Shown in pieces: positions 47,563-61,329 of a stretch of DNA of 64,000 nucleotides. The notes beneath the pieces were generated by a model. It did not search any database. It was not told the DNA's origin and was given only the letters and a program-made list of their open reading frames with translations. The position numbers and the translations under genes were made by a program. Numbering within the stretch: position 1 is the stretch's first letter; the number at the start of each line of letters is the position of its first letter. This DNA is from Trichoderma breve (lineage: Eukaryota > Ascomycota > Sordariomycetes > Hypocreales > Hypocreaceae), in the NCBI RefSeq assembly GCF_028502605.1, contig NC_079233.1:6448001-6512000 (forward strand), given 5' to 3'.

Positions 47563-48951
47563 CTAGATCATCTGTGCTGTTGGGGCTCCAAGCCCATGAG
47601 GATTGAGGCTGTGACGTAAGGCGTCTTGCAGCTCTGCAATCTGTGCCATCATGGCTAGAGAGTGCTGTGATTGTTGATCCATCTCGGACTTGAGCTTTTC
47701 GTTCTCCTCTCGCACCCGCTTGATTTCGTCTCGAAGGTCGGACAGTTCATCTATGCCCTGGCTGCTCAGACGGCGTTTGCGCTTCGACCCAGACTTCTCG
47801 CTCTCATCGTCTTCTGGGGAAGCAACGATTTCGATTGGAGAGGCAGAGGTGTCCATGTTGGTATGTACTCGTCGAAGATGCTCGTTAAGATTCTCCTGCC
47901 GAGAAAAGCCCTTGCCAGTATGTCGCTTGCAGTTGGGGTGGGGGCAGTTGACAGTGTTCTTGGGACCGCCGTGCTTCCCATGAACTTCTCGCTCATGTCG
48001 GAGAAGGCCGCCGGAATATGTAAACCCAGGTAAATTCTCACAACCTTCGGCCGGGCAACGGTAGGGACGTTCGTGCTTGTCCATATGTTTGCTGTGAGAG
48101 TGTTGGTTTGATGCACAAGATCGAGGGACTGGGGAGATGACTTACTTCCATTCGCACTTGCGAGAGAATGCTCGAATATCCTCCTTACAGTCATCTAGTG
48201 GGCAGTGAAACTTGCCGTCTGACTTCTTGTGAACCTCACGCTCGGGCTTGGGAATTTGTTTTAGCCGCGATGACGGAGAAGATATGTCACTTCGTGGAGG
48301 CTCCTTGTTTTCCGGTATGGGATCTGGGAGTGGCGGCGCATGCAGCGCAACTTGAAGAGGCGATGAGAATTCTGGTGCTCCTAGGTCGAGCTGAGACGCT
48401 TCCGGAACGACGGCATCGTCGTCTGCTAGAATATCTCTTTCGTCTCCAATGACGCCTCTGTCGTCCGGTAGCAGAGAGGCTTCTGCGGTATAATGGCTGA
48501 GGTGCTCGGCAACATCGGAGTCGGTATAACGCTGCTCGGCAACGTGGTCGTGCTCGTCGCCTATGGGGGGATATGCGCCCTCATGGATAAAGGACCGAGG
48601 CTCGTATGCGACGCTCATGGTGGCCTGCAAGTCGGAGATGTACCCCAGGCGCAGTTTTGGGTGCTGGCGGCACAAGCCTTTAAGCTGTGCGATGCGCCGG
48701 AGCGATGATGAGGTCGAGGGTGGCGCTGCAGTCGAGATGGAAGCAGTCACTGCCCTCGGAGTGCGGCCTCTGGAGCAAAGAGCGGCAGCTGGCCGTTGGC
48801 TTGTGATTCCCACGGCCTGTGACGAATTGCTGGGCCGGCTATCGATGCTTGGATTAGTTCGAGGTCGCGCAGAGCGGGATGATGGCCTGAAAATTCTGGT
48901 ATGAATGTTTTCGACAAGGTTCTCGTCAGCTCCGCTTCCTGACCAGATCAT
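47563..48951 (-). CDS. C2H2 zinc-finger protein, probable transcription factor
   Basis: Two exons, 48951-48146 and 48091-47563, give 444 residues. The N-terminal half is disordered and acidic. Three or more C2H2 fingers follow: CPLDDCKEDIRAFSRKCEWN (completed by KHMDKH across the intron), CPAEGCENLPGFTYSGGLLR and CPHPNCKRHTGKGFSRQENL with HLRRVH. A basic patch GSKRKRR could be the nuclear signal. The C-terminus has a coiled coil (LSDLRDEIKRVREENEKL) that may dimerise it. The start is uncertain: an acceptor-like CTAATCCACTAATGATCTGGTCAG overlaps the first ATG, described here by position 48968-48944, and MSVAYEPRSF further in is a conserved-looking alternative start. No known regulator is recognised. 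Confidence 0.8.
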
Positions 48952-51590
48952 TAGTGGATTAGTCAGGTGAAGATCACGTGATGTGGCGAGGTGCTGGCGT
49001 GGCTGGTTTGGTGGCTGTGCCGCGGTTGTGCGTGTGCTTGTGCGCGGACTCCGGGAGGGAACTTGTGCTCGTATGAGTTCGCATGTGCTGCGTAATAATG
49101 CTCCGAGTCCTTGTCCTTGTGGGAAAAGCTGCTATTCCTTCAATGTCTTGTGAAATCCAAACGCGCTCTTCCGGGCCCTTAATATGTCCGAGAAGTTCTA
49201 GGCAGCTCCCCCTCTGAGGCGTGACTCGATTCGGATGAAAGACTTGCCAACCCACCACCACTAGACGCATGCCTATCGAATCGATCTCCGTGACTCATTA
49301 CCGTAGGTGTATTATCTCGTAAAGGTTCATGACACACTCCACCTTGGCACGTGGGGCAAACTACAACGCAAAGCTGCGCCTCGGCGGCCGTGGTATAAGA
49401 CGAAGACATAACGGCGTAAGAGCTGTGATGTGCGGTTTGCCAGGCGGCAGCCAAGGCGCTGCTCACTCGAGCATAGCACGTCTGTGAACCTTGTAGCTTG
49501 CTGGGAGCTAGGCACAGCTCCCCGACCGGTGAGAGACCAATCTGATGGGAGGGCTGAATGCTTGCCTAGAGTAGCTTAAGGTAACCAGGTAACCAGGTAA
49601 CCATTCATCTCGCATCGCCTTGCGCATCTCATAGGACCTCATGGGTGAAACGTAGCCGGTGTCTTTCCTTGGCTAGCCTGTCGACGCGCTAGGCTGAGAG
49701 ATGGGAGAAGCTGTCGCCAACGAATATTCAGCTTCACGGTGGCTGTCACCCTAAGCCATAAGACGAAGCTGGTGGGTGGCTGTCAAAGAGCTGTTGGAGC
49801 CGAGGATCCCCAAGGCTTATGCAGGACTTTGCGGGTGTGTCTGACGTCCCATGTGCCCCTGGCATGGCCATGTCTACCCGTGACGGAAGGGGTGGCATCC
49901 TACTAAGCGGCGGGCGATACCTATTTCTGCACTTTTGATAACGGTCGTGCTTGACTCAAACCATGTCGTACCAAGCAGCCTTGAGAGGAAGTGTACGTGA
50001 TGAGAAATCCAATGAGGGCTGCTGAGAGAGCAATGTGGTGATGTGTTCAGTCCTTTGAATGAGACGACACCCCCGCCTCTCATCTCATGGTCACTTGATG
50101 CACGAGATGGAGGTTGTCGGCGATCCGTAAATAGCTCTGTGTCCGCGTAAGGATGGCGGATTTCCGCGTTGGCTGCCAACAGGTTGAGAGATTCGCACCA
50201 GAAGACGTCTTGCGCATGACCTAGGGGGCTTGAGGGAGGACTTGTGTCATGGAGGTCGCCTCATGGACGAGGAGGAGCATCCTAGGCCAATTAATCCAGA
50301 TGGCGACGTCGAAAATCCAGCAGGGGACCCAGGCAAACATGGTTGTGCGATGAGCTGGAGAGACATTTGGCCTGAACCTTGGCCTGAGGCGGGACGATTT
50401 AGAGCATTTTATGTGGAAGAGGAGCAGAGCCGCATGCATGGGAGGGAAATATGAGGCTGTTGGAGCGGGGACTTGAACATCAGGCATTGACGCAGGCGAA
50501 CCAAAGCACGAGGCTGGCAGGGCAGATGTTGGAGATTGGCGTCAACGCCTGGCATCCTCAGGCAGACAATATGCAGGTGCATGCGGCGGTGGGAGCTGCG
50601 ACAGTGACGCTGCGGTTTACGTGCAAGATTGTCGACAAGCATCGAGTGCTGGGATGAACACTGGGGTGTTGCAAAGAATGAGAAACTGAGCCATGCTCCA
50701 AGTGTTTCCAACCGAGTTGTTGAAGCAAAATCCACGACGGTTGTTGTTGTGGTTACCAAGCACGGCTCGGTACATGCAGATCAGCGATGCATGGACGGAG
50801 CCACTGGTACCTCACCGAGCACATTTAGGCACCAGTTCCAACATAGACCGAATGAACCAAGACACCTAAATCCTACATGTACCCTACGAATGTACTGCAT
50901 GGTGCAGAGCATACAGAGCTTGATGTTAATCGGCCTTTCAAAATATCATTGTCTTGCTCCATCTGCTCACCGAAAAATACAGACTTCCAATGCTGTTCAT
51001 ACTAGAATGGAGAGAGCTGTTAGTTAGTGTGAGGACCCGCCTTGACAAGGTCAAATCGGCAGCGAGATCCGACTGCCGAAGCTCAGGAAGCTTCCGTTGG
51101 AGCTACCGCAAAAGTACCTCGAGGTAGCAGTATCTCGGCAATCTGCTTGTAGATCTATTTGATACAGGATATTCAGATTTCAAAATTTGGGTGAATAGTA
51201 ACAAGAATCTGCGGCTACAGGTAATTGGACTAGAAACGTTCAGTTCCAATGCTTTCCATATTACATGATAGTTTCTGTCTTATCGCAATCCGGTCTCGGC
51301 CCTTGCATCTGTTGAGCTTAGCCCTCGGCTACCGAGGCGTTAAAAAGTTGGTGGTTAATCGCGGCAGACTCAATCACACAATCAACCTTAAAAAAAGATT
51401 CTCCCCCACTTTCTTGCTGCTTTTCCTCCATTTTCTCCCTCATCAAGAAACTTGATACTACCTCTCACAAGTTGGGCTTGTGCTTTGAACGTCACACAAT
51501 CTCATAGTTGAGACTTTTCATCTCTACGTCCTTTACTGTCGTGCCGGTCGGAATTGCCCTCATCATACGCTTGAAGTGTGCTCTCCCAAG
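48952..51590. other. Gene-poor spacer
   Basis: About 2.6 kb. It has many short frames on both strands without domains. A three-copy tandem repeat of AGGTAACC-type units lies at 49578-49604. A CT-rich leader (51390-51440) precedes the transporter gene. No RNA gene recognised. Confidence 0.45.
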
Positions 51591-53428
51591 ATGGCGTCGC
51601 AATCAGCATCGCCTCCTGGCGATTTCAAGCAAGCAACCATGAGCGAAAGCACTGCTCGCTCTCCTTCTGTATCATCTCGCAGTCCTGAAGGCGAGGAAGA
51701 GGGCGGTATCCGACCGGCCGACTACGACACAGAAACGGTGGAGAGGGTCTACAAGTATGTACTCGCATAAAGATGTAGACATGATTAAGCTAACTCATCT
51801 CTACTAGGAAAATTGATCTTAGAATTATTCCACGTCAGTACAAGACTTCACTCTCCTAATGCTTCTTCCTTAGCAACAGTGTCTCCTGGAAAGAGCTCAA
51901 ACTAACCAAGCCTTAGCTTTCTGGATCTTGTACTTTCTTTGCTCGGCAATTCGCTCCAACATTGGTATTGCTCAGACGATGAATCGTGACAAGGGCCATG
52001 ATCTAGAGACTGTCCTTGGGCTCACTCCCAAAGACGTATCCACTGCCCTTGCTCTCTTCTATGTGTCCTACGTCATCTTTGACTTTCCATCAAACCTCAT
52101 CATGAGCAAGCTCAGCCCTCGAGTATGGATGGCCAGAATCGTCTTTGCCACCGGAGTTGTTGGCTCTTGCTTTGCAGCTGTCCAATCTCCTTGGAGCCTC
52201 AAATTTCTACGCTTCCTCCTGGGCTTGGTCATTGCTGGCATGTGGCCGGGCATGGCTTTTTACCTCACACTGTTCTATCCACCGTCTCGAACAGCCAAGC
52301 GAATTGGCATGTACTTTACTGCCTCTCAAGTGTCCGCTGCTGTGGTTGGCCTTGTATCAGCTGGATTCCAGTTGATGGATGGTGACAGGGGCTTGGTTGG
52401 CTTTAGATGGATGTTTCTCGTATATGGACTTGTTGCTGTTGTCCTGAGCTTTGTGCTACTGTGGTGGCTTCCTGACCGACCCCTGGCACCGGGACAAGAG
52501 AGAAAGCGCACTGGCCTTTTCAAATGGCTTCCAGCCACCCCCGAAGTTCTCACTGGTGAAGATGCCAAAGTCCACTACTCTGAGTTGAAGCGTGTCTACC
52601 ATGCTCGTCCATGGGGCCTGAGAGATCTTGGTCTTGTGCTTCTGGACTGGAGGCTGTGGCCTTTGTGTCTAATGTACTTTGGAGTTGTCGGAGTCGGAAT
52701 AGGCACTCAACTCTACGGTTCAGTCATCATTGCTGCAATCCAGCCAGAGGCGAGTGATATAGTGGTCAGCTTGCTTTTTGCTCCTATCTGGATTGTGAGT
52801 CTTCCCCTCCTTTGCTCTCATAAAGTTAAGATTCTAACTGGGCATGCTACAGATGGACCTCATTGCCATTCTCCTGGTGACACCTGTTTCTGATCGCTTT
52901 CATCGCCTTAGACCATTCTTCTTTTCCGCAGCCGTCTGTATCCAGATTGCGGGCCTACTGACGACGACCTTTGCTCTTGAAAATGGCTGGGCCCGATACG
53001 GTGGTCTTTTGATGGTGGGCTTCGGCCTGGGACCGACTGTCCCCATTTGTATGACGTGGACCTCGGAAATCTTTCAGCGCCGACATGGCGAAGTTGGTGT
53101 GGCAGCTGCCACAGCTCTGGTATCTGGTCTTGGAAACTTGGGCAGCGTCACCACCACGTACGCCTTGTATTCTGGCTGGCCAGAGGATTCCAAGCCTGGA
53201 CCTCACCAGTTCCGTAAGAGCAACCTTACAATGATCGGAATTCTCTGTCTCAGCATTCTTAGCTCCGTGGTCATGCTGGTATTGCTCAAGGTCGTCGGCA
53301 ATCCTCCGAGCTCCAAGCTCCACGACAACGACTCAGCTAGCGACTTTGAGGATGGCGCAGCAAGACGGGAGGCCACGCAACGTGGATTCGGTAAATTCTC
53401 TCGACGCTCCCAACACCAAGAGATCTAA
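51591..53428 (+). CDS. MFS transporter, anion:cation symporter (Dal5/allantoate-type) family
   Basis: Four exons, 51591-51754, 51808-51833, 51917-52794 and 52853-53428, give 547 residues; the second exon is only 26 bases and encodes most of the conserved KIDLRIIP. After it come twelve hydrophobic segments with the family signature FWILYFLCSAIRSNIG and the loop LSPRVWMARI. The central loop is hydrophilic (about residues 265-320). Relatives carry allantoate, nicotinate, biotin, pantothenate or similar organic anions. The C-terminal tail is acidic, then basic. Substrate cannot be told from sequence. Start chosen at MASQSASPP; an in-frame ATG five codons upstream is possible. Confidence 0.9.
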
Positions 53429-56400
53429 ATTCTCGCCTGTGAGGCGTCTCAATTAAGGCAGCATCACTAGCCATGACTTGGCCTTCAACAACAGCTTGGC
53501 AACGACGTCTTCACAGCCCACTCTTTCATTCACAAATGGGCAATTCAACCTGTCATTCTTATTATGCTTATTTCAAGGGCGGCGTATACACTGCCGCCAT
53601 CTTGGATAATCCTCTCATTACTTTTATCCTTCTGCGGCCGCCATAGCGGTTCGTTTTCATGGTCGAACTCACTCCACACCTGCGGCCGCCACTCATGGTC
53701 TGTTGCCTCCGACAACACCCCAGAACTGGCTCCCTCAATGTGGCAGTGCCGTACCATCATTTCCGAAAAGAATTGCGCAGTGGACTTGGAAAAAGCCTGG
53801 CCGTGACAATGCTGTCGCGCTATCACTCCAGGTTCATTTCCAAGCGCTCTCGCAATACACTCCGGCCTTTAACCTGTTCATGCGGTAACTCTCTATCTCA
53901 TGGATTTTGGATGACTTTTTGTTTTGTTTTTCTGGTTATATTTTTATGATACCCCATCAGCGTTTATACCCGCTGTCTATCGAGTGGAACATGTGAGTAA
54001 CGAAAATTCTCGACAGCGAAAGTGCTATTACGCCATCGCTGGGACGGCGTGTTTGGACCGAGACTCAAGATCTGGCGACAATGCTGGTGCGCTATCGTCG
54101 GAGGGTCTCGTGGGCGTTTTTATTTGTGTGTGTTTTTTATATATATATAAAGGCTCTAGATGCGCTGTTTCATTGAATAATGAAATATCATAGACGGTAG
54201 CTTTAATAACAGCTATTAGAGGCAGTGATTGTGTGAACCTGGTCTGCTTTATCGCTGTTCTAAATTTGTGATTCTAGAACATCATGGTGATAACATCATT
54301 TCCTTGTCTCAGTTGAACAAGCATCCCTTCATAATCTAGGGCGTCGGTTCACCGACTCATTTCCCAGGGTGGAAAGAGAAGGGAGGCAGCAAGCACGAAA
54401 TCACTATCGTTAATTAGCATGGTGTACGAATACACGATTACCATGCCGCCATATGAAGAAGTACGAGATGTAAGGAGGAGAACTTGGGATAACAGAAGCC
54501 CTTGCAGATGGAATCTATGTAGAGGGCAGCAGATGAATGTCTTTGCGTGTAAGACTTTGAGTCTCTAAAAATATTTGCCTTTACGTTTGATCACTCATTG
54601 TACTGAGAAACCGTGCCCAGCGAGAGTCCGTTGAGACGGCTAGATGCAAGGGTCACCACATGTGTGATTTCAAGTCAATGCATTGGACCACCCAAATGTT
54701 ACCCGAGAGCCATGCGGTTCCGATTCACCAGCTCGTACGACTCCAACTTGTATGAGGTAGGGCAGCGCAGCCATCGCGGTGGTAACCAGGTCACACGCAT
54801 GCCAAAGAAGTCAGTTGAGCTTCTTTTGTGTGAGGTATTGGCTTCTGGTTTCGTATTTATGCTGCAGCATTCGGGAGCATCGTCGTGCTACTCGCGTATA
54901 CTAAATGGTTGGTTAAAAGCTGGCGAGTACGAGGTAGCTGTAAGTATGCATGTTTGAACAAACATGATGCAGGCTGCCAAAAAATGCGAGTAACTGGCTG
55001 TTTAGAACCCTGTCTTTGAATCCTTTTTATAGTAGCGGGTATGTCTTTGAATCTAAAAGACTCGGCCAACAAGTACAGCTAATTCCACACCACATCGAAA
55101 TCCGACTCACGGGTAAGACGTTTGGAGCTCTAGTGAGTATGTCCCCTAATAACAATTCGAAAGACCCCGTGATTCTACTGTTCCTATCCGTGGCGATGTT
55201 GCATTAAATAGCACGAGACGTCTCTTGAACAACAGCTGGTTAATCTAAATAGGCTGCATGCTCCAAATCTGCGTTGGACAAACAATATAGTACAGAAATC
55301 GCAGTGGGGAAGTCTGGGCTCTGGGGCCTGAGATCCCATGATGCGGAGCAGAGGGGAGCGCTAATGCCCTTTGTTAGAGAGCCCGTCTAAGACACATGGA
55401 GCTCGCCTTGCTCAAAGGGCGGAGATAAGAAAAGTGTCTCGAAAAAGGGCAGAGCGGCCGATGCAGGGACTCCTTTGTAAAAGAAGAGAATTTTAATAGA
55501 GACAGTGACACAAGGTTGCTACCTGTCTTGGCTGCGCGGAGGAGTGATTCTTCCGCTGCCCGTACCTGCCCCGAAGTGTCTTTGGTGACTTGACTTCATC
55601 TCACGGCTGCTGAGCCTCTAAAAGAACACATACTTGACACAGTATCTTTACTCCAACATACATATCAATAAAAACGAATTCATAGATACACCACATACGA
55701 AATCGTCAACCCTGACGCCAGGTCTCCAAGGGAGAAAAAAGAGCCATGTGCGAATCTGTAAGTTGCCATCGCAAAGGCCTGCTGTGTCCCTTGGGGGAGC
55801 CGCCTGATCTGACCCCTACCAGTGCTTTTGCCCGCAGTAGCGCCTAAGACACACGCCCTGGCTCTCGTTACCTCGATGCGATGCGATGTGATCGGTAGCT
55901 ACGGAGCAAAGGTGCGGGAAACTGGGGTTGGCTCCGCTAAGGCCCCAGCGTGAGACAGATCTAATTGAGGGGCGCTTTGGCACCGCTGCTGGTGCGTGAG
56001 GTCTCTCTCTATGAGCGTGTCTAGGTGACTCAAGGCGACTTATTGTAAGATATCTTTTCTAACCGCATCAAAGGCTGGATACATGAAGCAAGTATAGCCT
56101 ACTTACCTACCTTACTCTGCAACATGCCGAGCTGCCGCTCTGGTGCTGCCATCACTGTTTACAGTATATGAATGTGGAATTTACCGACACTGAACTGACA
56201 TGCCATCTCCGCTGGCCAGGGCACAGCTAGCTGAGGGGCTAGTCACCGGATTTATCCACTTGGAAGACGACGGAACGTTGGGTAGCGAGCTTTCTTCACT
56301 AGCAGCCCGCCTTCATCTTGGCAGTTCTGCGAGAGCTTTGGATGCGGATGGGATCCACGTCTCATGACCCCAGGTTCCGAACCGAAAACTGCCGTCTAGA

Positions 56401-57186
56401 CGCTGATGTCGTTGTATGACATGACATCAACTCTATCCCCGCCCTTCCCATTATGCTGCTTGCATGAACATCTTCACTTATTTCACTCAGGTCAGCGCGG
56501 CGTGTAATCCGGAGCGAAAGATCTATACGCGCATGTAAGTTGAGCCAAGCCAGAGCATCCATCACGCGCATTCTCCAGTTGCTACACCTCATTTCCCAAG
56601 TCGAGCCAAGACCTAGCTTCTCCCTGCCTTACTCACGGCAGGGTTAATTACACAGTTCCAGCTAGTCAGTCGCTTGTATTTGTTGTGATAATTGACCATA
56701 TATCGCGATTAGAAGCGGAGTCCAGGCGCATCGCCATATTTGATTGGTGTTTTTGCCAAGGCTACACAGCGCAGCAAGCCTCGCATCTGCGAGGTTACAG
56801 TCGGCCGCTTCCCACCACTCTCACGAGGTATAACCAGCGGTCATTTCAAGAGACCGTGTGGTGGTATGTCACATATTTTAGAGTTAACTGCAACCTTATA
56901 CCTGGAAAGACGTTCCTAGAACACCTCTAGACCTCAGTGCCGTGGTCATTCACTTGGAGTCGCGTTTTGGCTGAGCTCAACCATCCATACCGTCATAGGA
57001 TCAACAAAGGCCCACCCGATCTGTCTCTCATCCCTTCTTACAGCCCAAGCGCCTCTCCCGGTTTCATTATAAAACGCAGATAGAATTCCCATTTTATTGT
57101 TTTCTTTTTTATATACCCCCCTGTCTATGGTTTCTTCCCCTCTTTTGAACTCCGGTCGACGTGATACCTGCGGCTTGCATTGGACC
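53429..57186. other. Long gene-poor spacer
   Basis: About 3.8 kb with no supported gene, the longest such stretch here. Frames at 53545-53949, 54613-54957, 56362-56592 and 56685-56930 have no domains. A 20-base direct repeat, 18 identical (GACAATGCTG core then GCGCTATC), occurs at 53805-53824 and 54077-54096. A TGCGGCCGCCA duplication lies at about 53634 and 53681. The last part is the glutaminase promoter. Confidence 0.5.
57068..57074 (+). promoter_or_regulatory. Candidate TATA box of the glutaminase gene
   Basis: TATAAAA lies 113 bases upstream of the start codon, followed by a CT-rich stretch, a normal spacing for a secreted-enzyme gene in this group. Confidence 0.5.
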
Positions 57187-59623
57187 ATGAAGCTCTTACG
57201 AGTCGCTGCGGCGGCCTTGGTGGCTCTTATTGGGCACGCAGAAGCAGTTTCAACCTTTGAGCCGGCAAGGCCTCCTGCAGCTCCTTTGGCTGTCCGAGCG
57301 CCTTATCTCAATGTCTGGCTCAATGGTCAAACCAATGGGCAGTCAAGTGGTTACCTCGCCGGTCAATGGCCTAGATATTGGACGTATGTATACCCGTTTC
57401 AACCCGACATTTGTCAAATCGAAAGAACTTTATGGGATACTAAGCCGCTATAATAGACAAGGAATTCAGGCATGGCAAGGATTCATCAGAGTAGACGGAA
57501 AGACCTACAACTGGATGGGCGGGGCTCCTGGAGCGGACAATGTCGACCAACAGTCGCTCAAATACACATCAACTCGGACAACATTTACCATGAATGTGGG
57601 AGGGCAAGTCCAAATGATTGCCGAATTTTTCTCTCCGGTGTATCCAGACGACTTGAGGAGACAATCCATTCCATTTTCATACCTGAGAATCTCGACCGCG
57701 TCTCTGGACGGGCGTTCGCATTCTGTCCAAATCTACGCTGATGTATCAGGGGGTAAGTCACTGCAACTTGAAACACAAGGACATGGCTAATGGGTCGACA
57801 GAGTGGGCATCCGGTGATAGCTCACAAACCATCCAGTGGGAGCACCAGGCGGGCAGTGGGATACGTTCTCATAAATTTTATCGCCAAAATCAAGAGGCGT
57901 TCAAAGAAGCCAATGACCAAGCATCGTGGGGCAACTGGTATTGGTCCACTGGCGACATTGTAAGCCTAATGCGAAATGTCTCATGAATAAAACGCTGACT
58001 TCGATTTTCAGAGAGGTGTGACTTATCAGATTGGTCAAGATACAGTCGTCCGCGGCCAGTTCTTGTCCAACGGCACGCTTACCGGCCATATCGACACAGA
58101 TTATCGCGCAGTCAATGACCGATGGTAAGATAAATTGCTCTGACAAAATGGCCGTTAGATTACTCATATCAATGTTATAGGCCCGTCTTTGCCTTTGCAC
58201 GCGATCTAGGTGCAGTTGGAAAAAGTGGCTCTGCATCAACTCTTTTCACCATTGGCATTGCCCAAGATGATGCCATCTTGTTCCAAGGGCAAGGCAGCTC
58301 TCCTGAACAGGTTCCTTCACTCTGGACGAATTACTTTGATGAAGAAGACCTTGCGCCGTTCTTTTATAAGGACTATACCTATGCCAGCCAGTATGCTACC
58401 AACTTGGACAACCGCATTGCACGGGATTCTATCGCGGCTGGCGGCCAAGATTACCTTACGATTACAAGCCTCGCGGTCCGGCAAGCCTTTGGGGCCCTCC
58501 AATATACGGGCACTCCAGACAATGTCAGAGTCTTTCTAAAGGAAATCAGCTCCAACAGTGACATCCAGACGGTGGACGTCATTTTTCCTACCTGGCCCAT
58601 CATGTTGTACCTCGATCCCAATCTCATCAAATATACTCTCGCGCCCCTCCTCGAGAATCAGGAAAGTGGCCACTACCCCAACAAATATGCGATCCACGAC
58701 CTGGGCAGGTTTCCACAGGCCTTGGGATATCCTCAGGGAAATGACGAAGCAATGCCTTTGGAAGAATGTGGCAACATGATTATCATGATGCTGTCCTACG
58801 CCCAGAAAACTGGAGATATCAACTATCTCAGACAACACTGGGTTCTAATGGCGCAATGGGCAGAGTATCTCATTGAAGATGCCAAGATCCCAGCAAATCA
58901 GCTGTCAACCGATGATTTCGCCGGCCATCTTGCGTGAGTGTTTCCTCCATTGTTATCGCCGATTGGCTGCGTGCTGACATCAAACTCAACAGGAACCAAA
59001 CCAACCTTGCCATCAAAGGCATAATTGCCTTGGAAGCCATGTCTCGCATTGCTAGCCTGACCGGTCATGATTTCTTGTCCTCAAACTACTCGAGCATTGC
59101 CAAGGATTATTTAGGCTTCTGGTCTCGCCATGGCGTCAACCGTGCATCTGTTCCTAATCACAGCGTGCTCCAGTATGATTCGGCTTCAACGTACGGTGAG
59201 TTTTTCACAGTCCCCCAATTGAACCCTTGACCTGGCTGCGAACCATTGCTGACGAACCATTGCAATGTACAAGGCCTGCTGTACAACCTGTACCCCGACA
59301 AGGCTCTTGGGCTCAAGTTCATTCCCCAGTCCGTCTACGACATGCAGAGCGACTTTTACCAGACAAAGGCTAATAAATACGGCGTCATTCTCGACACACG
59401 CGGCACGCTAACCAAGACTGACTGGGAGATGTTTGCAGCAGCAGTGGCTGGGCCCAAGACAAAGGCCATGTTCATCTCCTTGATTGCCAAGTGGATCAAC
59501 GAGACGCCGACGTGGCGGGCTTTTACCGATCTGTATGACACGAACACGGGAGGATATCCCGGAAACCAGTTTACCGCCCGGCCGGTTGTGGGCGGTGTAT
59601 TTGCTGTGTTGGCGTTGCAATGA
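57187..59623 (+). CDS. gtaA: Secreted glutaminase A
   Basis: Seven exons, 57187-57383, 57457-57752, 57802-57959, 58012-58124, 58181-58933, 58993-59195 and 59274-59623, give 689 residues, the usual GtaA size. A signal peptide is present (MKLLRVAAAALVALIGHAEA). The N-terminal part is of the DUF4964/DUF5127 type (APYLNVWLNGQTNGQ; GQVQMIAEFFSPVYPDDLR), and the C-terminal half is the glutaminase (DUF1793) domain: ARDSIAAGGQDYLT, RQAFGALQYTG, GYPQGNDEAMPLEECGNM, and NLYPDKALGL with a final TDLYDTNTGGYPGNQF. It hydrolyses extracellular glutamine to glutamate and ammonia. All six introns are 49-78 nt and frame-consistent. Confidence 0.95.
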
Positions 59624-61329
59624 GGGTTAGCGAGGTGAGGTCATGGGCACAGCAGATTTTTTTTCTCTTCCCTTTTTCCATTTTTTTCTCCCATACCCGT
59701 CCCTATCCGTTCAGTTGTGTTTTTACCCCTTGAATTTTCAGGCAGGGTGCCACTGGTCTGCAGTAGCGCGCAGTTTGACGGTAGTGGGCACTTTGTACCA
59801 GCTGATTATCCACATTTGATCTGGCACGAACATACATACTGTAGAGTAGGAATGCGTCTGTACCCCAGTACCCTTTAGCTGATGATGATAGCCCTTACAA
59901 GTATTAATGAGAGAACATTGAAACGAGGCATTGTCATCCTGCATTGTATAGTTACCGGCATCATGCCATTGAGGGGTAACAGCACAACCGCAGCCTGTTC
60001 GCTGCAGAGATTGAGACCACGTGAAGCAACTAGACGCTGTCAAGACACCAGGGAAGCGACGTGGACAAGTGAAGCAAGGGCAATTAAACGAGAGAAAGTG
60101 GCATTTCGCCATATTGTCGGTGAGGCAGGGGGCGGTTGCGAGTGGTTGGAGAAGTTGATGAGCGTGTGCCTGGTGATCGATCGCGCCCAATGGGGAGGCG
60201 ATTGCATCTGCATGCCAGCGAGGGGCTGCATGAGTGCATGAGGCATGTCCATGTGTCTGTCTCAGGCTCTGCAGAGGGACAGGGACAGGGACGGGGCACG
60301 GAGGATTACGAGGTACTGGATGGAGAAGGATTCTAGGCGCCTTGAAGAAGAGCGAAAGGGGGGCGTGATGTGATCGATCCATGCTTATTGGGGGCATAAG
60401 TTGATGTGAGTTTTGCTTGGGGTCAACATACAGTAGCACCGTCTTACTGTACTGTTGATGATACTTGCTCGTGCTAAGGCCTAATAATATCCGTGTATTA
60501 CATCAGGCACAAGTTCTGCTGGGTGTTCGATACGAGATGCAAGTACAGATACATGCCCATACACAACGAGGTACCAATCCAATTCTCGTCGTCATCCAGA
60601 AACGTAACAATGAATAAAAACAATTCGGCCCCGATCACGTTATGATGCAACGGTGATGATGAATCGCTACTAAAACACAACAACAAGCAGCCGGGCTGGC
60701 GATGGAGAATGCGGGGAGCGGGTTCCGAGCAGCGCAGTGCCCCAACGCCCCTCTGAGGCGGCATTAGTAGGGCAGCTAGGGAGAGAGCCAGGGCGGGCTA
60801 ACAGGGCCTTTTAGCGGCTGAGCTTGTGCCCCCCATCCCTAACATCCCCTAAACCTCACCCGACCTCACCTTTGCACACCTCCCGGATGGCGGAACCACA
60901 AGAACCGGCCGACCGCCCTTTACCGTTCCAGTTCCAATCCCTCCCAGGTACAAGTACTCGGGCGCCTCTGTGCCTTTATTTCTTCTTACATGCCCACCTG
61001 ACACACTGTCGGACTCGCAATCCAAGCAATCGCCTCTTCTTCTTTTCGATGGGCTCCCTTACGATGGCTTCGTCGACAATTGCTGTCGTCTTATGTTAAT
61101 CTCCTCATAATTGCGCCTCTGCTTTTTTTTTGTCTTCTTCTTCTTCGTTGTGTCCGTGCGTACTCGTACTCTTGTTGCTCTTCTTTCAACACACACCCCC
61201 CCTGTCTCGCCAATCCCGCCATTTTCTCTTTAGTTTTTTGTTGGAGAGTCATTCAAAAGAGGGTTTCTCTCGGCTTCCCGAGCTCGGAGACCGCCGGATT
61301 GTCGCGATTTGTGCTGTTGCTCCTACAGC
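59624..61329. other. Intergenic region
   Basis: About 1.7 kb. A short AGGGAC-type tandem repeat (GGGACAGGGACAGGGACGGG) lies near 60277-60296. A CT-rich leader (61110-61230) precedes the F-box gene. The 233-codon antisense frame at 59738-60439 is Ser/Pro/His-rich with no domain and is not credited. Confidence 0.45.

Noticed and set aside
59738..60439. 233-codon minus-strand frame downstream of glutaminase
   Set aside because: His/Ser/Pro-rich, no domain, no splice support, and ordinary 3' flank composition.
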